From Pseudomonadota bacterium (GTDB lineage: Bacteria > Pseudomonadota > Alphaproteobacteria > Rhodobacterales > Rhodobacteraceae): 64,000 nt of DNA. Below the pieces are notes generated by a model. That model saw only the letters and a list, made by a program, of their open reading frames with translations, ran no database searches and was not told where the DNA came from. The position numbers were made by a program, and so were the translations under genes. The stretch's first letter is position 1, and every line of letters begins with the position of its first letter. Location: contig JAJZVD010000005.1 in NCBI GenBank assembly GCA_021845805.1, positions 40,510 through 104,509 of the forward strand, written 5' to 3'. Positions 1-10,089 of the stretch are shown piece by piece.

Positions 1-737
1 GCAAGGTAGGGGTGGTGCAGCAGGCGGGCCAGCCGCGCCTCGTCCACCCGGCCGCTGCGGGCCAGCGCGCCGTCGCGGTCCATCTCGCCCAGACCCTGCG
101 CCTTGATCCAGTCGTTCAGGGGCGCGTTGGCGGGGCCGGTGTCAAAGGCCACCAGCCCATCGGCGCCGTCCCACCAGGTCACGTTGGCCACGCCGCCCAG
201 GTTCAGCACCGCGGTATCGCCCGCAGTTCCGGCGCCTTGCAGCAGGGCGCGGTGATAGGCCGCCGACAGGGGCGCGCCCTGCCCGCCCGCCGCCATGTCG
301 GCGCTGCGGAAATCATGGACGACCGGCACCCCCAGCAGCCGCGCCATCCGCGCGCCGCAGCCCAGTTGCCGGGTCTGGCCCGGCCGCCCCGGTTGCGGCG
401 CGCGGTGCAGCACCGTCTGGCCGTGAAAGCCAACGGCCCCGATCTGGTCCATCCGCAGCCCGGCCTCGGCCACCAGCGCGCGCACCGCCGCCGATTGCGC
501 CTGGGTAATGGCCAGTTCCGCCACGGCGAAGATCTCTGGATCGGGCCCGGCAAAGGCCCAGGTGCGGGCCTGAATCAGTGTCTCTTCCAGCAGATTTCGA
601 ATCCAGCCGGGGTAGGGCGCCAGCCGCCAGGCCCCGAATTCGGCCACCCGTTCGCCGTCGGTGCGCAGCAGCGCCACGTCGATGTTGCCATCCAGAACGG
701 TGCCGGTCATCAGGCCGACGGACCACACAGGTTCCAT
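1..737 (-). CDS. anmK: Anhydro-N-acetylmuramic acid kinase AnmK (3' end cut by window)
   Basis: AnmK opens the 1,6-anhydro ring of anhydro-MurNAc and phosphorylates it to MurNAc-6-phosphate in the cytoplasm, the step before MurQ in cell-wall recycling. About 245 residues are visible; the C-terminus lies beyond base 1. The reading begins [13 protein letters not shown], matching the family N-terminal phosphate-binding loop (usual form GLMSGTSLDG). Later blocks [26 protein letters not shown] and [13 protein letters not shown] are family signatures for substrate and ATP binding. The ATG starts 3 bases after the stop of the serine hydrolase upstream, so it is the last visible gene of the operon that begins with murQ. 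The frame stays open to the window edge. Confidence 0.95.
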   Translation of the reverse strand, partial: MEPVWSVGLMTGTVLDGNIDVALLRTDGERVAEFGAWRLAPYPGWIRNLLEETLIQARTWAFAGPDPEIFAVAELAITQAQSAAVRALVAEAGLRMDQIGAVGFHGQTVLHRAPQPGRPGQTRQLGCGARMARLLGVPVVHDFRSADMAAGGQGAPLSAAYHRALLQGAGTAGDTAVLNLGGVANVTWWDGADGLVAFDTGPANAPLNDWIKAQGLGEMDRDGALARSGRVDEARLARLLHHPYL

Positions 738-740
738 CCC

Positions 741-1727
741 TCATCCCCCGTAAAGCGCATCGCCCGTCGCGCGGCGCAGCCCGGCGATGCCGGAATCGAC
801 ATGCCGCGTCGGGTGGATGCGGTTGGTCAGCAGGGCCCAGGCCCGGCCACATTCGAAATCGATCCAGAGCCCGGTGCCGGTGAAGCCGGTGTGGCCGATC
901 GTCCCGGGCGGGCACAGGTCGCCCCCCGGCCAGCCGGGATGGGCCGCCTGCCAGCCATGCGTGCGGTCGGGTGACAGGCGTTGGCGCATCAGCCGGGTGG
1001 CGGGGGCGTCGGGGGCGGCCAGCAGACCTTCGGCAAAGGCCAGCAGGCTTTCCGCGGTGCCGAAAAGCCCGGCATGGCCCGCGCCCTGAAGCGCGGCGCA
1101 GTTGTCGTCATGCACCTCGCCCGACAGGACGCGGTGGCGCCAGGTGCAATCTTCGGTCGCGGCGCTGGCCTCGGGCGGGGCGGCCCAGGCAAGGCCGGGG
1201 CCCGGGTCCATCGCGCGGATCGGGCAGTGGTGATGGCGTTCCAGTGCCAGCCCCAGCAGGATGAAGTTGATGTCGGAATAGACCGGCGGCCCCCGGCGCC
1301 ATTCGCGTTGCAGCACGAAGGCGCGCAACAGATCCGCATCGCGGCCATAGGTGTAGATCGGCTCGACCGCGGGGAAGGGCGTCTGGTGGCCGAGGCACTG
1401 CCGGTAGGTGACCTGCCGTTCCCAGGCCGCGGGATCGTATTGCCTCAGGTCGGGCAAGAGCGTGGTCAGCGGCGCGTCAAGGTCGATCACCCCGGCCCCG
1501 GCCAGCGCCAGGATGCGGGGCGTGGTGAAGACGACCTTGGTCAGCGAGGCGAGGTCGAACCAGGTCTCTTCCGTCATCGGACGGGCCGCGGGCACCACCT
1601 GCGCCCGGCCCGTCGCGCGCAGCCGTCGCCGGCCGCCCTCGCTCAGCGCCAGAACGCCGCCGGGGATGCGGCCCGCCGCAACCGCTGCGGCGAGCGGCGC
1701 GAAGGCCTGGTCGAACCGTTCGGTCAT
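741..1727 (-). CDS. Serine hydrolase of the beta-lactamase/penicillin-binding fold (PF00144 type), candidate muropeptide amidase
   Basis: A 328-residue SxxK serine hydrolase. The nucleophile motif is SLTK at residues 61-64, the YxN-like element is YSDIN at 150-154, and an HTG box near the C-terminus stands in for KTG. No signal peptide is visible, so the enzyme should be cytoplasmic, unlike true AmpC beta-lactamases. The ATG overlaps the stop of the ABC ATPase gene in an ATGA and anmK follows directly, so it belongs to the muropeptide operon. Bacillus subtilis places a beta-lactamase-family MurNAc-L-alanine amidase (AmiE/YbbE) in its murQ operon, so a peptide-removing role is plausible here; that is inference. 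Antibiotic resistance is not indicated. Confidence 0.85.
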   Translation of the reverse strand: MTERFDQAFAPLAAAVAAGRIPGGVLALSEGGRRRLRATGRAQVVPAARPMTEETWFDLASLTKVVFTTPRILALAGAGVIDLDAPLTTLLPDLRQYDPAAWERQVTYRQCLGHQTPFPAVEPIYTYGRDADLLRAFVLQREWRRGPPVYSDINFILLGLALERHHHCPIRAMDPGPGLAWAAPPEASAATEDCTWRHRVLSGEVHDDNCAALQGAGHAGLFGTAESLLAFAEGLLAAPDAPATRLMRQRLSPDRTHGWQAAHPGWPGGDLCPPGTIGHTGFTGTGLWIDFECGRAWALLTNRIHPTRHVDSGIAGLRRATGDALYGG

Positions 1728-3439
1728 GGCGCCTCCTCGCGGGCCAGGTGACCGGGGGCCACCTCGATCCAGCGCGGCGCGGGCGGCTCCCATCCCGCGG
1801 GGCGCAGAAGCGAGGGCACCTCGGTCGTATCCAGCGCATAGCGCGCGTGGCGGCGCGCGACGCTGGGAACCGCGGCGATCAGGCGCCGGGTGTAGCTGTG
1901 CTGCGGGCGGGCCAGCACGGCGGCGGCGGGGCCGGTTTCCACGATCTGGCCGCGATGGATCACCGCGACCCGGTGGGCGATGCGTTCCACCACCGCCATG
2001 TCATGCGAGATGAACAGGTAAGCCAGCCCGAAATCGCGTTGCAGGTCGATCAGCAGATCCAGCACCCGCGCCTGAACCGAGACATCCAGCGCCGAGACCG
2101 CCTCGTCCAGCAGCACGACCGAGGGGTTCAGCATCAGCGCCCGCGCAATGCACAGCCGCTGCCGCTGGCCGCCGGAAAACGCGTGCGGATAGCGGCCCAG
2201 GCTGTCGGCGGGCAGGCTGACCCGTTCCAGCAACATCCCCATCCGGGCGCGGGCGGTGCCGTCCAGCCGCTGCCCGGCGGCCAGCAGCGGTTCGGCCAGC
2301 AGCTGTTCCACCGTCAACCGCGGGTTCAGCGAGGCATAGGGGTTCTGGAACACCATCTGCACCGGCCGCCGCCCCGGCCCGGTCACCCGGATGTCGCCCC
2401 GGCTTCGGGCCAGGCCCAGGATCGCGCGTGCCGTGGTGGATTTGCCCGAGCCGGATTCGCCCACGATCCCCAGCGTCTCGCCGGGGCCGAGGGCAAGGCT
2501 GACACGCTCGACCGCATGGACATGGCCGCGCGCGGGGCGGAACAGGCCGCCGCCGGCGCGGAAGCGCACGGTCAGGTCGCGCACCTCGAGCACCGGCGGG
2601 GCGGCGGCGGGCGCATCGGTGCGGGCGGCGGCGCCATGCGCGAAATGCGGCACCGCATGCAGAAGGTGGCGGGTGTAGGGGTGCTGCGGCGCGTCCAGCA
2701 CCTGCGCCAGCGCGCCCTGTTCCACCGCGCGGCCCGATTGCATCACCATCACCCGGTCGGCGATGCCCGCGACAAGGCCGATGTCATGCGTGATGAAGAT
2801 CATCGCCATGCCGGTTTCATCGCGCAGGTTCGCCAGCAGCGCCATGATCTGCGCCTGGATCGTCACATCCAGCGCCGTCGTCGGTTCGTCCGCGATCAGC
2901 AGGCGCGGGTTGCAGGCCAGCGCCGAGGCGATCATCACCCGTTGCAGCATGCCCCCCGACAGCTCGTGCGGGAACTGCGCAAGCCGCCGCGCCGCATCGG
3001 GGATGCGCACCCGGTCCAGCGCGCGCTTCGCCTCGGCCAGCGCCGCGGCCGCGCCAAGCCCGTGATGCAGGCGGAACGCCTCGGCGATCTGCGCGCCCAC
3101 CGGCAGCACCGGGTTCAGCGAGGTCATCGGCTCCTGGAAGATCATGCCGATCTCGGCGCCGCGGATGCGCGCCATCCGGGCTTCGGGCGCGGTGGCAAGA
3201 TCCAGCACCGCGCCATCGGGCCGGGTCAGCCGGATCGCGCCGCGGGTAATCCGCCCGCCGCCGAAATCCACCAGCCGGGTCAGCGCCAGCGCGGTGACCG
3301 ACTTGCCCGAGCCGCTTTCGCCCACCAGCGCCAGGGTTTCCCCGGCGGCCAGGTCGAAGCCCAGGCCCTGCAGCACCTCGGCCTCCTCGGGGCGGGGGCC
3401 AAAGCCCACATGCAGGTCGCGGACCGACAGCAGCGTCAT
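1724..3439 (-). CDS. Dipeptide/oligopeptide-type ABC transporter ATPase, DppD-DppF fusion
   Basis: A 571-residue protein with two complete ABC ATPase domains in one chain, powering a family-5 peptide-type importer at the inner membrane. The first domain has Walker A GESGSGKS at residues 40-47, signature LSGGMLQR and Walker B LLIADEP. The second has GESGSGKS, signature FSGGQRQR and Walker B VVLLDEA. Fusions of this kind (as in YejF) replace separate DppD and DppF subunits. The chosen ATG (MTLLSVRDL) overlaps the stop of the permease gene in ATGA; the frame stays open upstream but that part is antisense-like and does not resemble the family. The neighbours murQ and anmK suggest the cargo is muropeptide rather than general peptide. 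Confidence 0.95.
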   Translation of the reverse strand: MTLLSVRDLHVGFGPRPEEAEVLQGLGFDLAAGETLALVGESGSGKSVTALALTRLVDFGGGRITRGAIRLTRPDGAVLDLATAPEARMARIRGAEIGMIFQEPMTSLNPVLPVGAQIAEAFRLHHGLGAAAALAEAKRALDRVRIPDAARRLAQFPHELSGGMLQRVMIASALACNPRLLIADEPTTALDVTIQAQIMALLANLRDETGMAMIFITHDIGLVAGIADRVMVMQSGRAVEQGALAQVLDAPQHPYTRHLLHAVPHFAHGAAARTDAPAAAPPVLEVRDLTVRFRAGGGLFRPARGHVHAVERVSLALGPGETLGIVGESGSGKSTTARAILGLARSRGDIRVTGPGRRPVQMVFQNPYASLNPRLTVEQLLAEPLLAAGQRLDGTARARMGMLLERVSLPADSLGRYPHAFSGGQRQRLCIARALMLNPSVVLLDEAVSALDVSVQARVLDLLIDLQRDFGLAYLFISHDMAVVERIAHRVAVIHRGQIVETGPAAAVLARPQHSYTRRLIAAVPSVARRHARYALDTTEVPSLLRPAGWEPPAPRWIEVAPGHLAREEAP

Positions 3440-4272
3440 GCCCGCCCCCGCGTCTTCGGGTCCAGGATGTCGCGCAGCGCGTCGCCCAGCAGGTTGAAGC
3501 CCAGGATGCCCCCCATGATCGTCAGCCCCGGTGCGATCATCAGCCAGGGCGCGGTTTCCATCAGGTTGCGGCTGTCCGACAGCATCACCCCCAGCGAGGG
3601 CGCGGGCGGCTGGGTGCCGAGGCCAAGGAAGGACAGACCCGCCTCGGTCAGAAGCGCCCAGGCCAGCGCCAGCGTCACCTGCACCGTCAGCGGCGCCACG
3701 ATGTTCAGCAACAGGTGGCGGGTGAGGATGTAGACGGTAGAGCTGCCGAAGCTGCGCGCCGCATCGACGAAATCGCGCGTCTTCAGCGACAGCGCGGGGC
3801 CGCGCACCACCCGGGTGAAGATCGGCATGTAGACGAAGGCGATGGCCAGAACAGACGTCCGGGTGCCCGGCCCCATGACGGCCACGATCAGCATCGCCAG
3901 CAGGATCGCGGGAAAGGCCAGAAGGATGTCCATCGCCCGCATCAGCGCGCCATCCCAGATCCGCCCGAACCAGGCCGCAGCCAGCCCCAGCACCGCGCCG
4001 ATGCCCGCCGCGACCGCGACCGACAGGAAGGCCACGCGGAAGGATTGCCCGATGCCTTGCATCAGGCGGCTGGCGATGTCGCGGCCGAACAGGTCGGTGC
4101 CCAGCCAGTAGGAAGCCGACGGCGGGTGCAGCCGGTCCAGCCGGTGCTGGGCCAGCGGGTCGTGCGGGGTCAGGCCCAGCGCCCCCAGCGCCGCAAGGGC
4201 GAGGTAGGCCAGCACGATGCCCGCGCCGATGCGCCCGCTGGGGTGGCGGAAGATTGCGCGCAGAAGGGCCAT
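3436..4272 (-). CDS. ABC transporter permease, DppC/YejE type
   Basis: A 278-residue inner-membrane permease with about six hydrophobic segments. It has the DppC-family N-terminal part ([30 protein letters not shown]) split here as a region at residues 36-66 rather than a single motif, and the EAA-type loop around residues 166-190 that contacts the ATPase. The C-terminal hallmark [10 protein letters not shown] and the closing [11 protein letters not shown] are present. Its ATG shares one base with the stop of the partner permease gene, and its stop overlaps the ATPase start in ATGA, so translation is probably coupled. It forms the transmembrane pore with the next upstream gene. Confidence 0.95.
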   Translation of the reverse strand: MALLRAIFRHPSGRIGAGIVLAYLALAALGALGLTPHDPLAQHRLDRLHPPSASYWLGTDLFGRDIASRLMQGIGQSFRVAFLSVAVAAGIGAVLGLAAAWFGRIWDGALMRAMDILLAFPAILLAMLIVAVMGPGTRTSVLAIAFVYMPIFTRVVRGPALSLKTRDFVDAARSFGSSTVYILTRHLLLNIVAPLTVQVTLALAWALLTEAGLSFLGLGTQPPAPSLGVMLSDSRNLMETAPWLMIAPGLTIMGGILGFNLLGDALRDILDPKTRGRA

Positions 4273-5228
4273 CAGCCGCGCCCCCGGATGCGCGGGTCCA
4301 GCCAGAAATAGGCCAGGTCCACCAGCAGGTTGACCACCATGAAGTTGAACGCGATGAACAGGACCGTGCCCTGCACGAGCGCATAGTCGCGTTGCAGGAT
4401 CGCATCCAGCACCATCCGGCCAAGGCCCGGCAGGGCGTAGATCTGTTCCACGATCACGGCGCCGCCCAGCAGATAGCCGAACTCGATCCCCGACAGGGTG
4501 ACGACCGGGATCAGCGCATTCGGCAGGGCGTGGCGCCAGATCACCTGGCGCGCGGGCACCCCGCGGGCGCGCGCGGTGCGCACATAATCCTCGGACAGCA
4601 CATCCAGCATGGCCGACCGCGCGATTCGCGTCAGCGAGGCGGCGAAGGCCGCGCCCAGCGTCAGCGCGGGCAGGATCATCTGGCCCAGATTGGCCAGCGG
4701 ATCGAGCCAGAGCGGGGCGAACGTGCCCATGGCGGGCAGCACCCCGAACCCGGCCGACAGCAGGTAGATCAGCAGGAGCCCGAAGACGAAGCTGGGGGTC
4801 GATTGCCCGATCATCGCCCCCACCCGCACCGCAAGGTCGGCGCCTTTCTCGGCCCGGGTCGCGGCATAGACGCCCGCGGGAACGCCGATCGCCAGCGCGA
4901 TCAGAAGCGACAGAACCGCCAGTTCCAGCGTCAGCGGGAACCGCGCAAGGATCACGCCCAGCACGGGCTTGCCATAGGTGACCGAAATGCCCAGATCGCC
5001 GTGCAGCAGCGCCCAGAGCCAGCGGCCGTATTGCACGATCCAGGGCCGGTCCAGCCCGAAATAGGCGGCCAGCGCCTGCTTCTGCGCAGGCGTCAGCAGC
5101 CCCGCCTCGGTGCCCAGCATCGCGGTGATGGCATCGCCGGGCACCAGGCGGATCGCCATGAAGACAAGGCTGGACACGCCCAGCAGCACCAGGGGAAAGG
5201 CCGCCAGCCGTCGGGTCAGGGTGTTCAT
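4272..5228 (-). CDS. ABC transporter permease, DppB/YejB type
   Basis: A 318-residue inner-membrane permease. The N-terminus MNTLTRRLAAFPLVLLGVSS is the first transmembrane segment typical of DppB-like subunits, followed by the conserved region with GDAITAMLGTEA. The EAA loop has the form DYVRTARARGVPARQVIWRH (near residues 215-234), and the end LAYFWLDPRIRGRG is family-typical. It is the first permease of the operon, 49 bases after the binding-protein gene, and that gap carries a perfect hairpin. It pairs with the DppC-type protein to form the channel. Confidence 0.95.
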   Translation of the reverse strand: MNTLTRRLAAFPLVLLGVSSLVFMAIRLVPGDAITAMLGTEAGLLTPAQKQALAAYFGLDRPWIVQYGRWLWALLHGDLGISVTYGKPVLGVILARFPLTLELAVLSLLIALAIGVPAGVYAATRAEKGADLAVRVGAMIGQSTPSFVFGLLLIYLLSAGFGVLPAMGTFAPLWLDPLANLGQMILPALTLGAAFAASLTRIARSAMLDVLSEDYVRTARARGVPARQVIWRHALPNALIPVVTLSGIEFGYLLGGAVIVEQIYALPGLGRMVLDAILQRDYALVQGTVLFIAFNFMVVNLLVDLAYFWLDPRIRGRG

Positions 5229-5245
5229 CGGCGGTGATCCGGAGG

Positions 5246-5268
5246 CCCGGCGCCAGGACGGCGCCGGG
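5246..5268 (-). other. Intercistronic hairpin between binding protein and permease genes
   Basis: Perfect 9-bp inverted repeat CCCGGCGCC / GGCGCCGGG with a 5-base loop, in the 49-base gap between the solute-binding protein stop and the permease start. No T-run follows on the minus strand. Hairpins at this place in ABC import operons commonly protect the binding-protein message from 3' decay, giving more binding protein than permease; that role is inferred from position. Confidence 0.6.
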
Positions 5269-5277
5269 CGGTTTCGG

Positions 5278-6795
5278 TTACTTCAGCGTGACCGCCGAGA
5301 GCCCGTAAAGGGATCCCGTCGGCGTCGGCACGAAGCCCTGCACATTGGCCCGTTCCGCGACGTAGGTATAGGGCGTGAAGAGCCAGATCCAGGGCGAGAC
5401 TTCGGCCAGATGGGTCTCGAACTGCGCGAACAGGTCCTTGCGCTTGGCCGGGTCTGTGGTGACGCGCGCCGCGTTCAGCAGGCCGTCCAGCGTGTCGTCG
5501 GTGTAGTTCGACACCTTCAGCAGGTTGCCCGTCTTGGTAAAGTAGCGGTTGTATGTCGTGTAGGGATCGGGCCGGCCGCCATTGAGCGCCACCGCCATGT
5601 CGAAATCGCCCTTCAGCCAGGCGTCCACATAGACGTTCAGTTCCATCATCTTGATGTCGAGCTTGATGCCGATCTGCTTCAGCTCGGCCTGCATCACCTG
5701 CGCCTCGGCCTCCGAGGTGGCGGGCTCGCCGGTCGCGGCGATCACCGTGGCGCTGAAGCCGTCGGGGTAGCCTGCGTCCTTCATCAGCGCCTTGGCCTTG
5801 GCCAGATCGGGCGTGTAGCAGAACAGCTTGGCCGGATCGGTCGCATAGGCGGGCACCGTGATCGGGCCGGTCACCTGCCCTTCGCCCAGCGCGGCGGTGT
5901 CCAGCACGGCCTTGCGGTCGATGGCGCAGGAAATCGCCTGGCGCACCTTCAGCTCGGTCATCGGCTTGCGGGCGGGGTTCAGTTGCAGGACGTTGTAGGA
6001 AATCGACGGGGTGCGCACCAGCGTCAGCCCCTGCTCCTTCGGCACCAGCGTGGCAACCAGCGGGTCGTTCAGCAGCGCCAGGTCGATCTGTCCGGCCCGC
6101 AGCGCGGCAAGGATGCCGGTTTCATCCGGCAGAACCGAGATGTCGATTTCGTCCACTCCGGTCTTGCCACCCGCCCAATGGGGGTTCGCGGTCAGCACCT
6201 CGCGCGCGTTCGGGTCCCAGCTTGCCAGCATGAAGGGGCCCGAGCCGATTGCCTTGGTGCCGACCGATCCATCGGCAATGGCCGCGGCGGGCAGCACCGC
6301 CGCGTTGACACCGGCCAGAGCGGCCAGGATCGGCACGTCGGGCTGGTTCAGCCGGAACACCACGGTCTGCGCGTCGGGCGTGTCGATGGCGGCGATCGAG
6401 GTGTAGTTCGACCGCGCCGCGGCCCCCGTCTTTTCATCCAGAAGCCGCTGGAACGAGGCCTTCACATCGGCCGAGGTGACGGGCGCGCCATCGGAAAAGG
6501 CGGCCTTGGGGTCCAGATGGAAGGTCAGCGACAGGCCATCGGCCGAAAACTCCCAGGATTTGGCGATGGCGGGCACCACGTTCAGCTTCGCGTCCAGCCG
6601 CACCAGCGGTTCGTAGATCAGCTCCAGCAGCCGGATCGAGGAAAACGCCGTCTGTTTCTGCGGATCGAGCCCGGTCGCATCCTGCGACCAGGCCATTTTC
6701 AGCGTTGCCGCCTGGGCCGGGGCCAGCGCGGGGGCGACCAGCAGGGCCGCCAGCGCAAGAGAGGAAAGTCCGTTCAGGTGCCGTGTCAATTTCAT
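5278..6795 (-). CDS. ABC transporter substrate-binding protein, family 5 (peptide/muropeptide type)
   Basis: A 505-residue periplasmic binding protein. The N-terminus is a Sec signal peptide (MKLTRHLNG, then a hydrophobic core, with a cleavage site near AQA-AT at residues 28-30). The mature part starts TLKMAWSQDATGLDPQK and contains the family-5 blocks LIYEPLVRLD, FSDGAPVTSADVKASF and KVRQAISCAIDRKAVLD. It captures the ligand outside the membrane for the permease pair encoded next. The cargo cannot be read from the sequence, but the position between murQ and the hydrolase/anmK genes argues for muropeptide, as with MppA or Agrobacterium YepA. Oddity: the only purine-rich ribosome site (CGGGAG) directly abuts the ATG with no spacer. 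Confidence 0.93.
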   Translation of the reverse strand: MKLTRHLNGLSSLALAALLVAPALAPAQAATLKMAWSQDATGLDPQKQTAFSSIRLLELIYEPLVRLDAKLNVVPAIAKSWEFSADGLSLTFHLDPKAAFSDGAPVTSADVKASFQRLLDEKTGAAARSNYTSIAAIDTPDAQTVVFRLNQPDVPILAALAGVNAAVLPAAAIADGSVGTKAIGSGPFMLASWDPNAREVLTANPHWAGGKTGVDEIDISVLPDETGILAALRAGQIDLALLNDPLVATLVPKEQGLTLVRTPSISYNVLQLNPARKPMTELKVRQAISCAIDRKAVLDTAALGEGQVTGPITVPAYATDPAKLFCYTPDLAKAKALMKDAGYPDGFSATVIAATGEPATSEAEAQVMQAELKQIGIKLDIKMMELNVYVDAWLKGDFDMAVALNGGRPDPYTTYNRYFTKTGNLLKVSNYTDDTLDGLLNAARVTTDPAKRKDLFAQFETHLAEVSPWIWLFTPYTYVAERANVQGFVPTPTGSLYGLSAVTLK

Positions 6796-6829
6796 CTCCC
6801 GTGTTGTTTCTTGTCGTCGTCGTCTCGGT

Positions 6830-7750
6830 TCACGCGCGCGCCAGCGCGGCGCGCAGCACGCCGCCCGCGGCCTCCAGCCGGGCGCTGGCGGCATCGGGGG
6901 CTAGCCCCGTCAGCAGGATCAGGATGGCGGGCTTCACCTGCCCGCCCGCCGCGGCCAGCGCCTCTTGCGCCTCGGCCGCGGTGCAGCCGGTGGCCTGCAT
7001 CACGATGCGCGTGGCGCGGGCGGCCAGCTTGTCGTTGGTCACGCGCAGATCCACCATCAGGTTGCCATAGGCCTTGCCGATGCGGATCATGCTGGCCGTG
7101 GTCAGCATGTTCAGCACCAGCTTCTGCGCGGTGCCCGATTTCAGCCGGGTGGAGCCGGTCAGCACCTCGGGGCCGACCACCGGCGAAATCGCGATGTCGG
7201 CCAGATCCGCGACCGCCGATCCCGGGTTGCACGACAGCGCGACCGTCACCGCCCCCACCGCCCGGCCATGACGCAGCGCGCCCAGCACATAGGGCGTGCG
7301 CCCCGACACGGTGATGCCCACCAGCACGTCGCGCGCCGACAGGGCGATGGCCCGCAGGTCGGCCGCCGCGGCGGCGGCGTCGTCCTCGGCGCCTTCCATC
7401 GCGTGGCGCAGCGCGTGGTCGCCGCCCGCGATCAGGCCCACCACCATCCCTTCGGGCACCCCGAAGGTGGGCGGGCATTCCGAGGCATCCAGAACCCCCA
7501 GCCGCCCGCTGGTGCCCGCCCCGGCATAGACCAGCCGACCGCCCGCACGGAAGGCGGCGGCGATCGCCTCGACCGCGCGGGCGATCTGCGGCAGTTCGGC
7601 CGCCACCGCGGCGGGCACGGCCGCATCCTCGGCATTCATCCGGGCCAGAAGGTCGGGCAGGGCCAGAAGGTCGAGATCCGACGTGCGGGGGTTGCGCCCC
7701 TCGGACACAAGCTGGTCCAGTTCGGACAGAAGCTCTGGCCGCATCCCCAT
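6830..7750 (-). CDS. murQ: N-acetylmuramic acid 6-phosphate etherase MurQ
   Basis: MurQ removes the lactyl ether of MurNAc-6-phosphate to give GlcNAc-6-phosphate and D-lactate. The 306 residues include the SIS-fold substrate loop [18 protein letters not shown] (residues 77-94), with E91 matching the catalytic Glu83 of E. coli, and AMEGAEDD (117-124) covering the second acidic residue. The C-terminal helical part with [12 protein letters not shown] is also typical. It is the first gene of the operon that ends with anmK, whose product feeds it. The ATG at 7750 is used; a second ATG two codons later is possible. The region upstream carries a TTGACA promoter flanked by two palindromes probably read by the RpiR regulator. 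Confidence 0.96.
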   Translation of the reverse strand: MGMRPELLSELDQLVSEGRNPRTSDLDLLALPDLLARMNAEDAAVPAAVAAELPQIARAVEAIAAAFRAGGRLVYAGAGTSGRLGVLDASECPPTFGVPEGMVVGLIAGGDHALRHAMEGAEDDAAAAAADLRAIALSARDVLVGITVSGRTPYVLGALRHGRAVGAVTVALSCNPGSAVADLADIAISPVVGPEVLTGSTRLKSGTAQKLVLNMLTTASMIRIGKAYGNLMVDLRVTNDKLAARATRIVMQATGCTAAEAQEALAAAGGQVKPAILILLTGLAPDAASARLEAAGGVLRAALARA

Positions 7751-7803
7751 CCCCCGATCCGCTCGGTCCCGGCGGGACGCGTGGCAGCGCGGATCACGGG
7801 GCG

Positions 7804-7831
7804 ATCATGAATGATGCATTCCGATTGTCAA
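7804..7831 (-). promoter_or_regulatory. Candidate sigma-70 promoter of the murQ operon
   Basis: On the minus strand a perfect -35 hexamer TTGACA (7831-7826) is followed after 16 bases by CATGAT (7809-7804, four of six matches to TATAAT). It lies about 55-80 bases upstream of the murQ ATG. The downstream palindrome GAATGATGCATTC (7809-7821) occupies the spacer and touches the -10, a classic repressor position. Confidence 0.6.
7809..7821. promoter_or_regulatory. Palindromic operator copy 1, GAATG-ATG-CATTC
   Basis: Perfect 5-bp inverted repeat with a 3-base centre. It matches copies 2 and 3 in the pattern GAATR(N3)YATTC and lies between the -35 and -10 of the murQ promoter. Its centre is 33 bp (about three helical turns) from copy 2, so dimers on the same DNA face could cooperate. 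The RpiR-family protein encoded at 10090 is the likely ligand-responsive binder. Confidence 0.65.
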
Positions 7832-7841
7832 CGAGTATATG

Positions 7842-7854
7842 GAATATATTATTC
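7842..7854. promoter_or_regulatory. Palindromic operator copy 2, GAATA-TAT-TATTC
   Basis: Second perfect GAATR(N3)YATTC repeat, ending on the last base of the kinase gene stop codon and just upstream of the TTGACA hexamer. Local A+T content is far above that of the surrounding genes. Confidence 0.65.
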
Positions 7855-8722
7855 TACTCCAGCCCCGCCTCGCGCCGGGCATGGATGATCGCGCCGGTGA
7901 CCGCGTCGCCTTCGGCGGGCCGCAGGGTGCGGCGCACGTCGGGCGAAAGCCAGGGCTCGATGGCGCTGGACAGACCGCCCAGCAGCGCCACCCGCGGCGC
8001 GCCCTGCGCCAGAAGCGCGCGCACCAGCGTGTCGATCTGCTCTGCCGCCCCCTGCACGATGCTGCGCGCCGCGGCATCGCCCTGGTCGGCGTGGCGCAGC
8101 ACAAGGGGCGCGAGCGTCGCGTAATCCGACGCGGTGGCGCGGTCCATCCAGGCCACCACCTCGAACGGGTCGGCGTGAAAGCGGGCCATCACCTCGGTCA
8201 GCAGGGCCGACCCGGCGTGACGGCCGTCCTGCGCGCGCAGCGCGAGTTGCATCGCCCTCAGCCCCAGATCGGCGCCGCTGCCCTCGTCCGACACCGGAAA
8301 GCCGTAGCCCCCCACGCGCAACGCGCGTTCGCCCACCTGGCCCAGGCCGATCGAGCCGGTGCCCGCGATGACGATGGCGCCATCGCGCCCGGAATGGGCG
8401 CCAAGGCAGGCGGCGTGGCCATCGCTGGTGAAGGCGGCAGCGGCATAGGGATGCGGCAGGGCCTCCAGCGCGGCGCGGGCGCCCTTGCGCCCGATCCCGG
8501 CCAGCGCGATGCCCGCGACCAGTGACGCGACCTGGGCGCCGGTCAGCCCCGCCTCGGCGATTGCCGCCTGCGCCGCGGTGGTGACGGCCGCCCAGGCGCC
8601 CTCGGCCCCCAGCCGCAGCGTGGCGGGCCCGGCCAGCCCCTGGCCCAGCACCCGGCCGTCGGCGGTCTCGACCCGGGCCCGACAGCCGGTGCCCCCGCCA
8701 TCGACCCCCAGGAACAGCGGGT

Positions 8723-8726
<4 letters not shown>
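7854..8726 (-). CDS. BadF/BadG-type amino-sugar kinase (GlcNAc/MurNAc kinase candidate)
   Basis: A 290-residue ASKHA-fold ATPase. The N-terminal phosphate-1 loop GVDGGGTGCRARV (residues 7-19), the second phosphate element IAGTGSIGLG, and GGYGFPVSDEGSGADLG are hallmarks of bacterial GlcNAc/glucosamine kinases of the BadF family. The same family includes Clostridium MurK, which phosphorylates both GlcNAc and MurNAc. The reaction is expected to be sugar + ATP to sugar-6-phosphate in the cytoplasm. The ATG overlaps the murA stop in ATGA, so the two are co-transcribed. Given the adjacent murQ operon, MurNAc is a credible substrate, but the specificity cannot be settled here. Confidence 0.85.
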
Positions 8727-9979
<1,253 letters not shown>

Positions 9980-10040
9980 GATGCCCCGCTTTCCGTGGGC
10001 AAAGCCTTCATCGTGCATTCTCTGCTGTCAAGTCAGGGCG

Positions 10041-10053
10041 GAATAATTTATTC
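10041..10053. promoter_or_regulatory. Palindromic operator copy 3, GAATA-ATT-TATTC
   Basis: Third GAATR(N3)YATTC palindrome, in the 110-bp gap between the divergent murA and rpiR genes, 37 bases before the regulator start. It could control murA-kinase and autoregulate rpiR at once. Confidence 0.65.
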
Positions 10054-10089
10054 AGGTCGCCGGAACGGTGCGATGTGGTGCGGGGGGCA

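Noticed and set aside
741..1727. Beta-lactam resistance gene
   Set aside because: SxxK hydrolases of this family are diverse; there is no signal peptide and the operon is for cell-wall salvage.
1748..3733. 661-codon plus-strand frame over the ABC ATPase gene
   Set aside because: The minus strand carries two complete ATPase domains, so the plus frame is a shadow.
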